Below the pieces are notes generated by a model. That model was not told where the DNA came from. It saw only the letters and a program-made list of their open reading frames with translations, and searched no databases. Below, one piece after another: positions 1 through 6,012 of a stretch of DNA of 14,671 nucleotides (position 1 is the first letter of the stretch; every line of letters starts with the position of its first letter). The stretch comes from Sulfuricella sp. GTDB lineage: Bacteria; Pseudomonadota; Gammaproteobacteria; Burkholderiales; Sulfuricellaceae. The DNA lies in contig JAIOJM010000147.1 of assembly GCA_019911785.1 (NCBI GenBank), positions 1 to 14,671 on the forward strand, given 5' to 3'. The position numbers and the translations under genes are program-made.

Positions 1-228
1 GTGACGGTTCGCCGTTTCGTATTCGACGTGCGCGGTGTTGATGGTGATGCCGCGTGCCTTTTCTTCCGGTGCGCTGTCGATCTGGTCGTAGCCTTTGGCT
101 TCGCCGCCAAACTTCTTCGACAGGATCGTGGTGATCGCCGCTGTCAGCGTCGTCTTGCCGTGATCCACGTGACCAATCGTGCCCACGTTTACGTGCGGCT
201 TCGTCCGCTCAAATTTGCTTTTTGCCAT
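1..228 (-). CDS. tuf: Elongation factor Tu, 5' part (runs off the window)
   Basis: This is the N-terminal 76 residues of EF-Tu, the GTPase that carries aminoacyl-tRNA to the ribosomal A site. The start [20 protein letters not shown] is typical of the family. The P-loop GHVDHGKT lies at residues 19-26, and the switch I region [12 protein letters not shown] at about 51-62. The ATG at 228 is preceded by a good ribosome-binding site (AAAGGAAG, about 5 nt away). The gene lies directly downstream of tRNA-Thr(GGT), as tufB does in the thrU-tyrU-glyT-thrT-tufB operon of enterobacteria, so co-transcription from the tRNA promoters is likely. Many proteobacteria carry two nearly identical tuf copies; only this one is in view. 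The remaining roughly 320 codons lie outside the window. Identification is essentially certain; the choice between tufA and tufB rests on the tRNA context only. Confidence 0.98.
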   Translation of the reverse strand, partial: MAKSKFERTKPHVNVGTIGHVDHGKTTLTAAITTILSKKFGGEAKGYDQIDSAPEEKARGITINTAHVEYETANRH

Positions 229-267
229 GATGACTTCCTTTAAGCAACTAATCCAGAACAAAATTTA

Positions 268-342
268 TGGAGCCCATGATCGGAATTGAACCGATGACCT
301 CACCCTTACCAAGGGTGTGCTCTACCCCTGAGCTACATGGGC
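268..342 (-). tRNA. tRNA-Thr (anticodon GGT)
   Basis: A full cloverleaf of 75 nt including an encoded CCA (268-270). The acceptor stem GCCCATG/CATGGGC pairs perfectly. The anticodon loop TTGGTAA places GGT at 310-308, and the anticodon stem CACCC/GGGTG is intact. The T-loop GGTTCAATTCC is normal. It reads ACC and ACU codons. It is the last of four tRNAs before tuf, 39 nt upstream of the tuf start. Confidence 0.97.
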
Positions 343-368
343 ATCAAACCTGTGCCACTAACACTTAC

Positions 369-442
369 TGGAGCGGGTGAAGGGAATCGAACCCTCGTCG
401 TAAGTTTGGAAAACTTCTGCTCTACCATTGAGCTACACCCGC
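369..442 (-). tRNA. tRNA-Gly (anticodon TCC)
   Basis: A 74-nt tRNA with encoded CCA (369-371) and acceptor stem GCGGGTG/CACCCGC. The loop TTTCCAA puts the anticodon TCC at 410-408, reading GGA and GGG. The T-arm GAGGGTTCGATTCCCTT is standard. The outermost anticodon-stem pair (27-43) appears to be a G/A mismatch, which from memory is shared by related tRNA-Gly genes and is not a sign of decay. It lies 26 nt upstream of tRNA-Thr(GGT). Confidence 0.96.
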
Positions 443-523
443 GTTCCGAAACAATGGACATAATGCCAAGAGCACCAAGACGAGCGTCCAACCCGTCTTC
501 AATAATCTACTGCCACTAAAATC

Positions 524-608
<85 letters not shown>

Positions 609-622
609 GAACGTAACCGCTA

Positions 623-651
623 ATTATGCCGGTGTTGCGCTTTCCTGTCAA
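623..651 (-). promoter_or_regulatory. Sigma70-type promoter inside the tRNA cluster (P2)
   Basis: On the minus strand there is a perfect -35 TTGACA (651-646), a 17-nt spacer and a -10 CATAAT (628-623, 5 of 6 matches). The predicted start falls near 616-617, a few bases before the mature 5' end of tRNA-Tyr at 608. This suggests that tRNA-Tyr, tRNA-Gly, tRNA-Thr(GGT) and tuf can be transcribed independently of the first tRNA. Read directly from the sequence; activity is inferred. Confidence 0.7.
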
Positions 652-658
652 ACATATT

Positions 659-690
659 TGCCGCGAATCGAATTGACTTCAGCCGCGGCA
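659..690 (-). terminator. Possible weak hairpin between tRNA-Thr(TGT) and tRNA-Tyr
   Basis: A 7-bp inverted repeat (TGCCGCG at 690-684 paired with CGCGGCA at 665-659, 18-nt loop) follows tRNA-Thr(TGT) and is trailed on the minus strand by AAATATGTTT. It sits just before the -35 of the internal promoter. It could be an attenuator or RNA-processing hairpin; the tract after it is too poor in U for a confident terminator call. Confidence 0.3.
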
Positions 691-702
691 TCCCGAAATC
701 TC

Positions 703-778
703 TGGTGCCGGCACCAAGAATCGAACTCGGGACCTTCTGATTACAAATCAGCTGCTCTACCAACTGAGCTATGCCGGC
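703..778 (-). tRNA. tRNA-Thr (anticodon TGT)
   Basis: A 76-nt tRNA with encoded CCA (703-705) and acceptor stem GCCGGCA/TGCCGGC. The anticodon loop TTTGTAA gives TGT at 745-743, reading ACA and ACG. The D-arm AGCTCAGTTGGTAGAGC and the T-arm are canonical. It is the first gene of the tRNA-tuf cluster, with its 5' end 16 nt after the -10 box of the upstream promoter. Confidence 0.97.
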
Positions 779-794
779 CACGCACAAAGGCGGG

Positions 795-823
795 ATTATA
801 GGGCCTACTCGCGAGTTCGGCAA
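795..823 (-). promoter_or_regulatory. Main tRNA-tuf cluster promoter (P1) with GC-rich discriminator
   Basis: The minus strand carries TTGCCG (823-818, 4 of 6 matches to the -35 consensus), a 17-nt spacer and a perfect TATAAT (800-795). The bases just after the -10 box are CCCGCC. A GC-rich discriminator at this place is a known mark of stable-RNA promoters under stringent (ppGpp) control, as in enterobacterial rRNA and tRNA operons. The predicted start near 788 leaves a leader of about 10 nt before tRNA-Thr(TGT). Confidence 0.75.
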
Positions 824-1116
824 ATCCAGTTGCGCTGCTTCGAACATTTTTCGCCGCCCTGCGTCAGAATTGATAAATATCAACGCACCAAAGAAGACCA
901 GCAATCCGGCAACGAAAAGGTGGAAACCCTGGTCAGCACAGGCCTGTTTGACTTTGGCGCCTGGGGGTTTTGCGAGCGCGAATCCGCAGTAAATGCTAGA
1001 AGGGGGTCGCGCTGGGCGAGAGCAGCATCTTGAGGGATACAGATACAAGTAACAACCGCATCGTGAGCTACGACCTGCGTACAGGCCGAATCAGCGACTG
1101 GCCCGTCGCGCAGTAA
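824..1116. other. Intergenic stretch between sspB and the tRNA promoter, with a possible gene remnant
   Basis: No gene with a plausible start, ribosome-binding site and family likeness is seen here. On the plus strand, after a TAG at 997-999, an open frame of 38 codons runs to a TAA at 1114-1116. Its end, NNRIVSYDLRTGRISDWPVAQ without the first N, reads like the C-terminal strand of a beta-propeller or NHL-type protein (SYDLRTGRI...). It lacks any start or upstream continuation in frame, so at most it is the tail of a decayed gene, stopping one base short of the sspB stop codon. I see no clear terminator for the ssp operon. Confidence 0.35.
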
Positions 1117-1539
1117 TTATTTTACAATTTTCAGCTGCGGTTTGCTGCGTGGAGTGGGTGGCTCGTCATCTGGCGATGGCGAAGTTGCGGCACCGGCCGA
1201 TGGCGTTTCATCCACCCGGCCCCCTTCTTCTTCAACCGCAAAGGAAAGACCCTGAGCGTTTTCGCGGGCGTAGATGCTGATTACCGCATCCATAGGCACC
1301 TCGATGTCACGTGAAGCGCCATTGAAGCGAGCTGAGAACTGAATCAAATCATTGCCGATGAGAAGGTTGCGCGTAGCCCCCTGGCTGACATTCAGGACGA
1401 TCTGCCCGTCTTTCGCGAACTCCATCGGCACCCGGGTATGTTTGCCCACCGCAACCACAAGGTGGGGCGTCAATCCGCTATCGGTGCACCATTCATAGAT
1501 GGCGCGGATGAGGTAGGGTTTGGTGGACAGTTCGCTCAC
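1117..1539 (-). CDS. sspB: SspB, ClpXP proteolysis adaptor (GTG start)
   Basis: SspB delivers ssrA-tagged, ribosome-rescued proteins to the ClpXP protease. The product is 140 residues from a GTG at 1539. The folded substrate-binding domain occupies about residues 1-105, with the family stretches KPYLIRAIYEW, LTPHLVV and KDGQIVLN. A Ser/Pro/Glu-rich flexible linker follows, and the extreme C-terminus LKIVK is the conserved ClpX-binding tail (LRVVK in E. coli). The GTG is chosen because it gives the family N-terminus (SELSTKPYL) and overlaps the sspA stop as GTGA, implying translational coupling. A longer in-frame ATG at 1668 would lie inside sspA and adds sequence unlike the family. Probably one transcript with sspA. 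Confidence 0.95.
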   Translation of the reverse strand: MSELSTKPYLIRAIYEWCTDSGLTPHLVVAVGKHTRVPMEFAKDGQIVLNVSQGATRNLLIGNDLIQFSARFNGASRDIEVPMDAVISIYARENAQGLSFAVEEEGGRVDETPSAGAATSPSPDDEPPTPRSKPQLKIVK

Positions 1540-2165
1540 TTGCGCATGGCTTTTTCGGACGGAGTCAGCGCCTCGATGAATGCCGGCCGGCTGAACAGCC
1601 GCTCGCCGTATTTCAGCAGGGGTGCGGCCTGCTTCGGCATGGAGATGCCGTAATAATCCAGACGCCATAGCATGGGCGCAATCGCCACGTCAAGCATGGA
1701 GAACTCTTCGCCCAGCATGAACTTCTGCTTGACGAACACCGGCGCAAGCTGTGCAAGGCTGTCGCGCACCGCGGCGCGCGCCTTGTCCGCCGCCTTCTGG
1801 CTGCCATGCTCGATAGCCGCGACATGGCTGAACAGTTCCTGTTCGAAGCGATGCAGGAACAGGCGCGCCCGGCCGCGCATCACCGGGTCAGCCGGCATCA
1901 GCTGCGGGTGGGGGAAACGCTCATCGATGTATTCGTTGATGATGTTCGCCTCGTGCAGAATCAAATCGCGTTCCACCAGCACAGGCACCTGGTTGTATGG
2001 GTTCATCACCGCCAGATCTTCAGGCTTGTTGTGGATATCCACATCGATGATCTGGAAATCCATGCCTTTTTCGAAAAGCACGATGCGGCAACGCTGACTA
2101 AATGGGCACGTAGTGCCGGAATAAAGTGTCATCATAGGTTTTTTGCTACTAATAGTGGTAGACAT
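1536..2165 (-). CDS. sspA: SspA, stringent starvation protein A (GST-fold, RNA polymerase-associated)
   Basis: SspA is a glutathione-S-transferase-fold protein that binds RNA polymerase and alters transcription during starvation and stationary phase. The 209-residue product has a thioredoxin-like N-terminal domain (about 11-88) with CPFSQRC at 20-26 and NPYNQVPVL at 55-63. A helical C-terminal domain (about 95-205) follows. The PHP triplet at 85-87 matches the surface pocket needed for activity in E. coli SspA. The start is uncertain: ATG at 2165 is used here, but ATGs at codons 11 and 12 (2135 and 2132) fit the common family start MMTLYSGTTCPF, and neither choice has a strong ribosome-binding site. 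It is followed by sspB with a 4-nt overlap, and preceded by a 139-nt leader holding two small palindromes. Confidence 0.94.
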   Translation of the reverse strand: MSTTISSKKPMMTLYSGTTCPFSQRCRIVLFEKGMDFQIIDVDIHNKPEDLAVMNPYNQVPVLVERDLILHEANIINEYIDERFPHPQLMPADPVMRGRARLFLHRFEQELFSHVAAIEHGSQKAADKARAAVRDSLAQLAPVFVKQKFMLGEEFSMLDVAIAPMLWRLDYYGISMPKQAAPLLKYGERLFSRPAFIEALTPSEKAMRK

Positions 2166-2274
2166 GTGTATATTGGCGAATCCGCGTGTCCGGGACTGGA
2201 ATCCAGCTATCGGAATGAACGGCTTGCCGAGGGGAACATCCCCTGTGCGCTCCGGCCAATCGGCTCATACTAAC

Positions 2275-2304
2275 ATTTTATCGAGACGATTTACTAGAGC
2301 CCAA
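2275..2304 (-). promoter_or_regulatory. Candidate promoter for sspA-sspB
   Basis: On the minus strand TTGGGC (2304-2299, 3 of 6), an 18-nt spacer and TAAAAT (2280-2275, 5 of 6) lie about 110 nt before sspA. The -35 directly abuts the hairpin that closes the pet operon. The leader it would produce contains AGGGGA-TGT-TCCCCT (2244-2230) and CTGGA-T-TCCAG (2206-2196). The promoter call is a consensus match only. Confidence 0.35.
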
Positions 2305-2337
2305 AGCGGAAACGGGCCATAGTGGCCCGTTTCCGCT
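2305..2337 (-). terminator. Strong hairpin, likely terminator of petABC
   Basis: A perfect 15-bp inverted repeat (AGCGGAAACGGGCCA and its complement) encloses a 3-nt loop, starting 33 nt after the petC stop. The tract following it on the minus strand (TTTGGG) is short in U, so termination may be incomplete or Rho-assisted. A second small inverted repeat, TCAGGC/GCCTGA, lies at 2341-2360 between it and petC. Confidence 0.65.
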
Positions 2338-2370
2338 GATTCAGGCGATGTTTTGCCTGATCACACCCGC

Positions 2371-3084
2371 TTAATGAATATCCTTCCAGAACTCCTTCTT
2401 CAGGTAATAAGCCACCACGAAGAAGATACTCAGAAAGAGCAGAACCACGATGCCCAGTTTCATGCGTGTCGTCTTTATTGGCTCGCCCATAAAATCCAGG
2501 TAATTCACCAAATCCGCCACCATGCCATCATACTCCGCCGGCGTCATTTTGCCCGGCTTGGCCAGCACCAGCTTCTGGGTTTCATGCTCGCCGTGCTTCT
2601 CCACGTGTAGCACCTGCTCGCCCTGGAACTCATACAGCACGTGCGGCATACCCACCTTGTCGAAGGCCACGTTATTCCAGCCGGTCGCCCTGGTTTCGTC
2701 GCGGTAGAAACCGCGCAGATACGTGTAGAGCCAATCCACCCCGCGTGAACGGGCGATCACGGAAAGATCTGGAGGCGCGGCGCCGAAAGCTGCCAGTCCA
2801 TCCTTCTTGCTCATGCTGTTGGTCATGGCTTCGCCCACCTTGGCACCGGTGAAGATCAAGTTGTCCTTGATCTGCTGCTCGGTGAGACCAATGTCCTGCA
2901 GGCGGTTGTAACGCATCGCCTGGGCGCCGTGGCAAGACAGGCAGTAGTTGACGAAAGTTTTCGCGCCGCGCTGCAACGACTGCTGGTCGCTCAGTTTGGC
3001 AGGCGCCTTGTCCAGATGGATGTCGCTGGAGGCGAACGCCATCGTCGAAGCCAGCAGGCTTATGAGAAACAGACTCTTTTTCAT
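2371..3084 (-). CDS. petC: Cytochrome c1 subunit of the bc1 complex
   Basis: This is the membrane-anchored c-type haem subunit of ubiquinol-cytochrome c reductase, which passes electrons from the Rieske protein to a soluble cytochrome c. The 237-residue product starts with a Sec signal peptide (1-18, MKKSLFLISLLASTMAFA). The haem-binding CLSCH is at 48-52, the APPDLS motif at 103-108, and the GMPHVLYEF region at 145-153 has Met146 as the likely axial ligand. A C-terminal membrane anchor spans about 209-227. The ATG at 3084 is chosen because it opens the signal peptide; the frame stays open further upstream inside petB. The start overlaps the petB stop by one base (TAATG). Last gene of the pet operon. 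Confidence 0.96.
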   Translation of the reverse strand: MKKSLFLISLLASTMAFASSDIHLDKAPAKLSDQQSLQRGAKTFVNYCLSCHGAQAMRYNRLQDIGLTEQQIKDNLIFTGAKVGEAMTNSMSKKDGLAAFGAAPPDLSVIARSRGVDWLYTYLRGFYRDETRATGWNNVAFDKVGMPHVLYEFQGEQVLHVEKHGEHETQKLVLAKPGKMTPAEYDGMVADLVNYLDFMGEPIKTTRMKLGIVVLLFLSIFFVVAYYLKKEFWKDIH

Positions 3085-4319
3085 TATCCTGTCACCCTTT
3101 CCGGTACGGGTTTGCATTTGTCGATTTTGGTGTACCACGGCATCAGCAGGAAGAAGCCGAGATAAACTGTGGTCAGTATCTGCGAAAGCAGCGTGTACAG
3201 CGGCGTAACCGGCAGCATACCCAGATAGCCCAGACCGATGAAGCTGATCACGAACAGCGTCAGCGCAGTCTTGTAGATTGGGCCGCGATAACGGATCGAC
3301 TTGGCTGGTGCACGGTCAAGCCAGGGCAGGAAGAATATGATCACGACCGCTACGCCCATCGCGATCACGCCCGGGAACTGTGAGCCGAACATCGGCGGCA
3401 CAGCGCGCAGGACCGCATAGAACGGCGTGAAGTACCATACCGGCGCAATGTGCGGCGGCGTCTTCAGCGGATCCGCGGGGAAGAAATTGTTATCCTCGAT
3501 GAAATATCCGCCCAGGTCGGGCGCGAAGAACACAATCGCCGAGAACACCATCAGGAACACCACCACCCCGACAATATCCTTCACCGTGTAGTAGGGGTGA
3601 AAGGGAATGCCGTCGAGCGGGATGTGAGTAACCGGATCCTTATGCTTCTTGATCTCGACGCCATCCGGATTGTTCGAGCCCACTTCGTGCAGCGCGATGA
3701 TATGCGCCACCACCAGACCGATCAGCACCAGCGGCACGGCGGCCACGTGGAAGGCGAAGAAGCGGTTCAGCGTGGCGTCGGAGATCACGTAGTCGCCGCG
3801 AATCCAGATCGACAGGTCCGGACCGATGAACGGCACGGCAGCGAACAGATTGACGATGACCTGCGCACCCCAGTAGGACATCTGCCCCCACGGCAGCAAG
3901 TAGCCCATGAAGGCTTCCGCCATCAGGCACAGGTAGATGAGCATGCCGAAAATCCAGATCAGCTCGCGCGGCTTGCGATAGGAACCATAGATCAGGCCGC
4001 GGAACATATGCAGATACACCACCACGAAGAACATCGAGGCGCCGGTGGAATGGACATAGCGAATCAGCCAGCCCCAATCCACGTCGCGCATGATGTACTC
4101 GACGGAATAGAAGGCCAGGGCCGCATCCGGCTTGTAGTGCATGGTAAGGAAAATACCGGAGACGATCTGAATGACCAGCACCAGCAATGCCAGCGAGCCG
4201 AAGAAATACCAGAAATTAAAGTTCTTCGGTGCGTAATACTCGGAAAGGTGCTCTTTCCAGAGCTTGGTCAGGGGGAAGCGGTCGTCCACCCACCCCAGCA
4301 AACGTGTCAGGCTATTCAT
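3084..4319 (-). CDS. petB: Cytochrome b subunit of the bc1 complex
   Basis: This integral membrane subunit (411 residues) carries both b haems and forms the quinol-oxidising and quinone-reducing sites. It is a full-length cytochrome b, not the split b6/subunit IV form. The four haem-ligand histidines are H90, H104, H191 and H206; the second pair is 15 residues apart rather than 14, because helix D has one extra residue. The Qo-site motif is PVWY (293-296) instead of the mitochondrial PEWY. Hydrophobic helices lie near 38-60, 95-108, 121-142, 187-210, 248-266, 314-333, 350-370 and 376-394. A good ribosome-binding site (AAGGGAG) lies inside the end of petA, whose stop is 3 nt away (TGATAGATG), so the two are coupled. 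Confidence 0.97.
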   Translation of the reverse strand: MNSLTRLLGWVDDRFPLTKLWKEHLSEYYAPKNFNFWYFFGSLALLVLVIQIVSGIFLTMHYKPDAALAFYSVEYIMRDVDWGWLIRYVHSTGASMFFVVVYLHMFRGLIYGSYRKPRELIWIFGMLIYLCLMAEAFMGYLLPWGQMSYWGAQVIVNLFAAVPFIGPDLSIWIRGDYVISDATLNRFFAFHVAAVPLVLIGLVVAHIIALHEVGSNNPDGVEIKKHKDPVTHIPLDGIPFHPYYTVKDIVGVVVFLMVFSAIVFFAPDLGGYFIEDNNFFPADPLKTPPHIAPVWYFTPFYAVLRAVPPMFGSQFPGVIAMGVAVVIIFFLPWLDRAPAKSIRYRGPIYKTALTLFVISFIGLGYLGMLPVTPLYTLLSQILTTVYLGFFLLMPWYTKIDKCKPVPERVTG

Positions 4320-4322
4320 CTA

Positions 4323-4925
4323 TCAGGCTCCCTTGCTGTCGTCGCCAACCAGGATACGGTTGTCGCTCAAATACTTGTAGGGCGGAATCACCAGGTTGGT
4401 CGGCGCGGGAACACCTTTGTACACGCGCGCCGCCAGATCGAAGCGAGAACCGTGGCAGGGGCAGAAAAAGCCGCCTGGCCAGTCGTCGCCTAGGCCACTT
4501 ACGGGGCCGGCCTTCATTTTCTCGGAAGGAGAGCAGCCAAGATGAGTACAGATACCCACCGCCACCAGGATATTTGCGTGCTCCGCGCGTGAACGCGTCG
4601 CATTCTGGCAGTACTTCGGTTGCTGTTGCGCTTCCGATTTGGGATCAACCAGCTTGTCGTCATGATTCGCCAGCAAATCCATCATTTCCTTGGTGCGGTT
4701 CACGATCCATACCGGCTTGCCTTGCCATTCGACATTCAGGATCATGCCCGGCTCGACCTTGCTGACATCCACTTCCACCGGCGCACCGGCTGCCTTGGCT
4801 CGCTGGCTTGGCATCCAACTCGCGAGAAACGGAACAGCGACCCCGACCGTCGCAATTCCACCGACCACAGTCGTAGCAGCAATCAGAAACCTCCGTTTAC
4901 CGCGATCCACTTCATTTTGGCTCAT
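4323..4925 (-). CDS. petA: Rieske iron-sulfur subunit of the bc1 complex
   Basis: The Rieske protein takes the first electron from quinol through a 2Fe-2S cluster. The 200-residue product has a twin-arginine motif KRRFL at 10-14 followed by a hydrophobic segment (about 15-37) that stays as its membrane anchor, so it should be exported by the Tat system. Cluster box 1 is CTHLGC (126-131) and box 2 is CPCHGS (155-160): C126 and C155 bind one iron, H128 and H158 the other, and C131-C157 form the stabilising disulfide. The ATG at 4925 matches the family start and has GGGGA 8 nt upstream. The frame remains open for 51 further codons to an ATG at 5078, but that part has no family likeness and no ribosome-binding site. 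First gene of petABC. Confidence 0.96.
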   Translation of the reverse strand: MSQNEVDRGKRRFLIAATTVVGGIATVGVAVPFLASWMPSQRAKAAGAPVEVDVSKVEPGMILNVEWQGKPVWIVNRTKEMMDLLANHDDKLVDPKSEAQQQPKYCQNATRSRAEHANILVAVGICTHLGCSPSEKMKAGPVSGLGDDWPGGFFCPCHGSRFDLAARVYKGVPAPTNLVIPPYKYLSDNRILVGDDSKGA

Positions 4926-5183
4926 ACACTGAATCCCCGTTTTCTTGGAAACTTCAACGGCACGCCCGATATTAAGCACTCCAGCCTCAATACCGGCGGC
5001 GCCAGATAAAATAATCTGCCGCGAAACATTCCGGATAATCACATCCGAAAATCTTTCTTGGGACATAAAAGTTGGCAATTGTAACCAATTTTTCTGAAAA
5101 ACTTAAATCCATTTATTGGACCTTCTTGGCAACAAAACTGCAACACATTGTTTATTATGTATTAATATACAAATCTGCCGAAG
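4926..5183 (-). promoter_or_regulatory. AT-rich leader and candidate promoters of petABC
   Basis: These 258 bases between the NIF3-family gene and petA contain no separate gene. The part from about 5085 to 5175 is markedly richer in A+T than the surroundings. Two promoter-like matches are seen on the minus strand: TCGGCA (5181-5176), 16 nt, CATAAT (5159-5154); and a -10 box TACAAT (5083-5078) with only a poor -35. Either would give a leader of roughly 150-220 nt. I cannot choose between them. Confidence 0.35.
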
Positions 5184-5930
5184 CTATACCGGGTTGTCAA
5201 TATCGACAAACCGATGGCTGATGCCGAATTCCTGGGCCAGATGTGCGCCCAGCGCCTGCACTCCGTAGCGCTCGGTAGCGTGATGGCCCGCCGCAATGAA
5301 CGCAACTCCCGTTTCGCGCGCGAGATGGACGCACTGCTCCGAAATCTCGCCGGTGAGAAAAGCGTCCACGCCAAGCCGGATCGCCTCCTCGAAGTACCCC
5401 TGGGCTGCACCGCTACACCAGGCGATGCGCCGTATCACCCTGCCCCCATCGCCGATAATCAGCGGCGTACGGCTCAGGGCTCGCGCTACCCTTTCACCCA
5501 GTTCGCAAAGCGGCAGCGCATCGGAGAGCACGCCATGACAAGCGATGTTCTGCTCACCGAACCCGCCTTCCATCACGAATCCCAGCTTTTGCGCCAGCTG
5601 CGCATTATTGCCCAGCACTGGATGCGCATCGAGCGGAAGATGGTAAGCCAGCAGGCTGACATTGTGGCGCAACAGCAACTCGATCCGGGCGCGTTTCACC
5701 CCCGCAATACGGGCATCCTCATTTTTCCAGAAATAGCCGTGATGCACCAGGACCGCATCCGCACCCGCAGCGACCGCCGCCTTGAGCAAATCCAGGCTGG
5801 CCGTCACCCCGCTCACCAGGCGAAAAACCTCGGGCCGCCCTTCTACCTGCACCCCATTTGGGCAATAATCATGGAATCGGGCCGCATCCATGAGCTGACC
5901 GGTATAAGCTTCCAGCTTGTAAAGTTCCAT
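5184..5930 (-). CDS. NIF3/YbgI family dinuclear metal-binding protein
   Basis: A member of the NIF3/YbgI/DUF34 family, often labelled 'GTP cyclohydrolase 1 type 2 homolog' although its cellular reaction is not settled. From ATG 5930 the product is 248 residues, the usual length for the bacterial short form (E. coli YbgI, 247). The metal ligands of the family are in place: H63 and H64 (LVHHG), D101 (HLPLDAH), H216 and E220 (GHHATER). The upstream GTG at 5960 would add 10 residues; the ATG is preferred because MELYKLEAYT is the family-like start and GGGGC lies upstream. It is divergent from the membrane protease with 82 nt between their starts, and separated from petA by an AT-rich spacer, so it is probably transcribed alone. 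Cytoplasmic; a metal chaperone or nucleotide-damage role has been suggested for the family. Confidence 0.92.
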   Translation of the reverse strand: MELYKLEAYTGQLMDAARFHDYCPNGVQVEGRPEVFRLVSGVTASLDLLKAAVAAGADAVLVHHGYFWKNEDARIAGVKRARIELLLRHNVSLLAYHLPLDAHPVLGNNAQLAQKLGFVMEGGFGEQNIACHGVLSDALPLCELGERVARALSRTPLIIGDGGRVIRRIAWCSGAAQGYFEEAIRLGVDAFLTGEISEQCVHLARETGVAFIAAGHHATERYGVQALGAHLAQEFGISHRFVDIDNPV

Positions 5931-5965
5931 AAGCGCCCCAAGTTGAATTCTGGACGACACGCTGC

Positions 5966-5994
5966 TTGCCGCACATGATAAAACGCAATATTAC
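5966..5994 (+). promoter_or_regulatory. Candidate promoter for the DegS-type protease
   Basis: TTGCCG (5966-5971), a 17-nt spacer and TATTAC (5989-5994) lie in the divergent spacer before the protease, each with 4 of 6 matches to consensus. The predicted start near 6001 leaves a very short leader containing GAGAG as the ribosome-binding site. Consensus match only. Confidence 0.4.
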
Positions 5995-6012
5995 CGATAT
6001 CGAGAGAAAATT

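Noticed and set aside
620..1048. A 142-codon minus-strand frame with a hydrophobic patch (LFVAGLLVFFGALIFI)
   Set aside because: It runs through tRNA-Thr(TGT) and both tRNA promoters and gives the tRNA-derived run AGIAQLVEQLICNQ; it has no ribosome-binding site.
3450..4493. A 347-codon plus-strand frame opposite petB and petA
   Set aside because: It is antisense to clearly conserved genes; its product is full of His, Gln and Arg, as expected from a mirrored GC-biased frame.
5214..5978. A 254-codon plus-strand frame opposite the NIF3-family gene
   Set aside because: The minus-strand gene has all five metal ligands and normal length; the opposite frame resembles no family.
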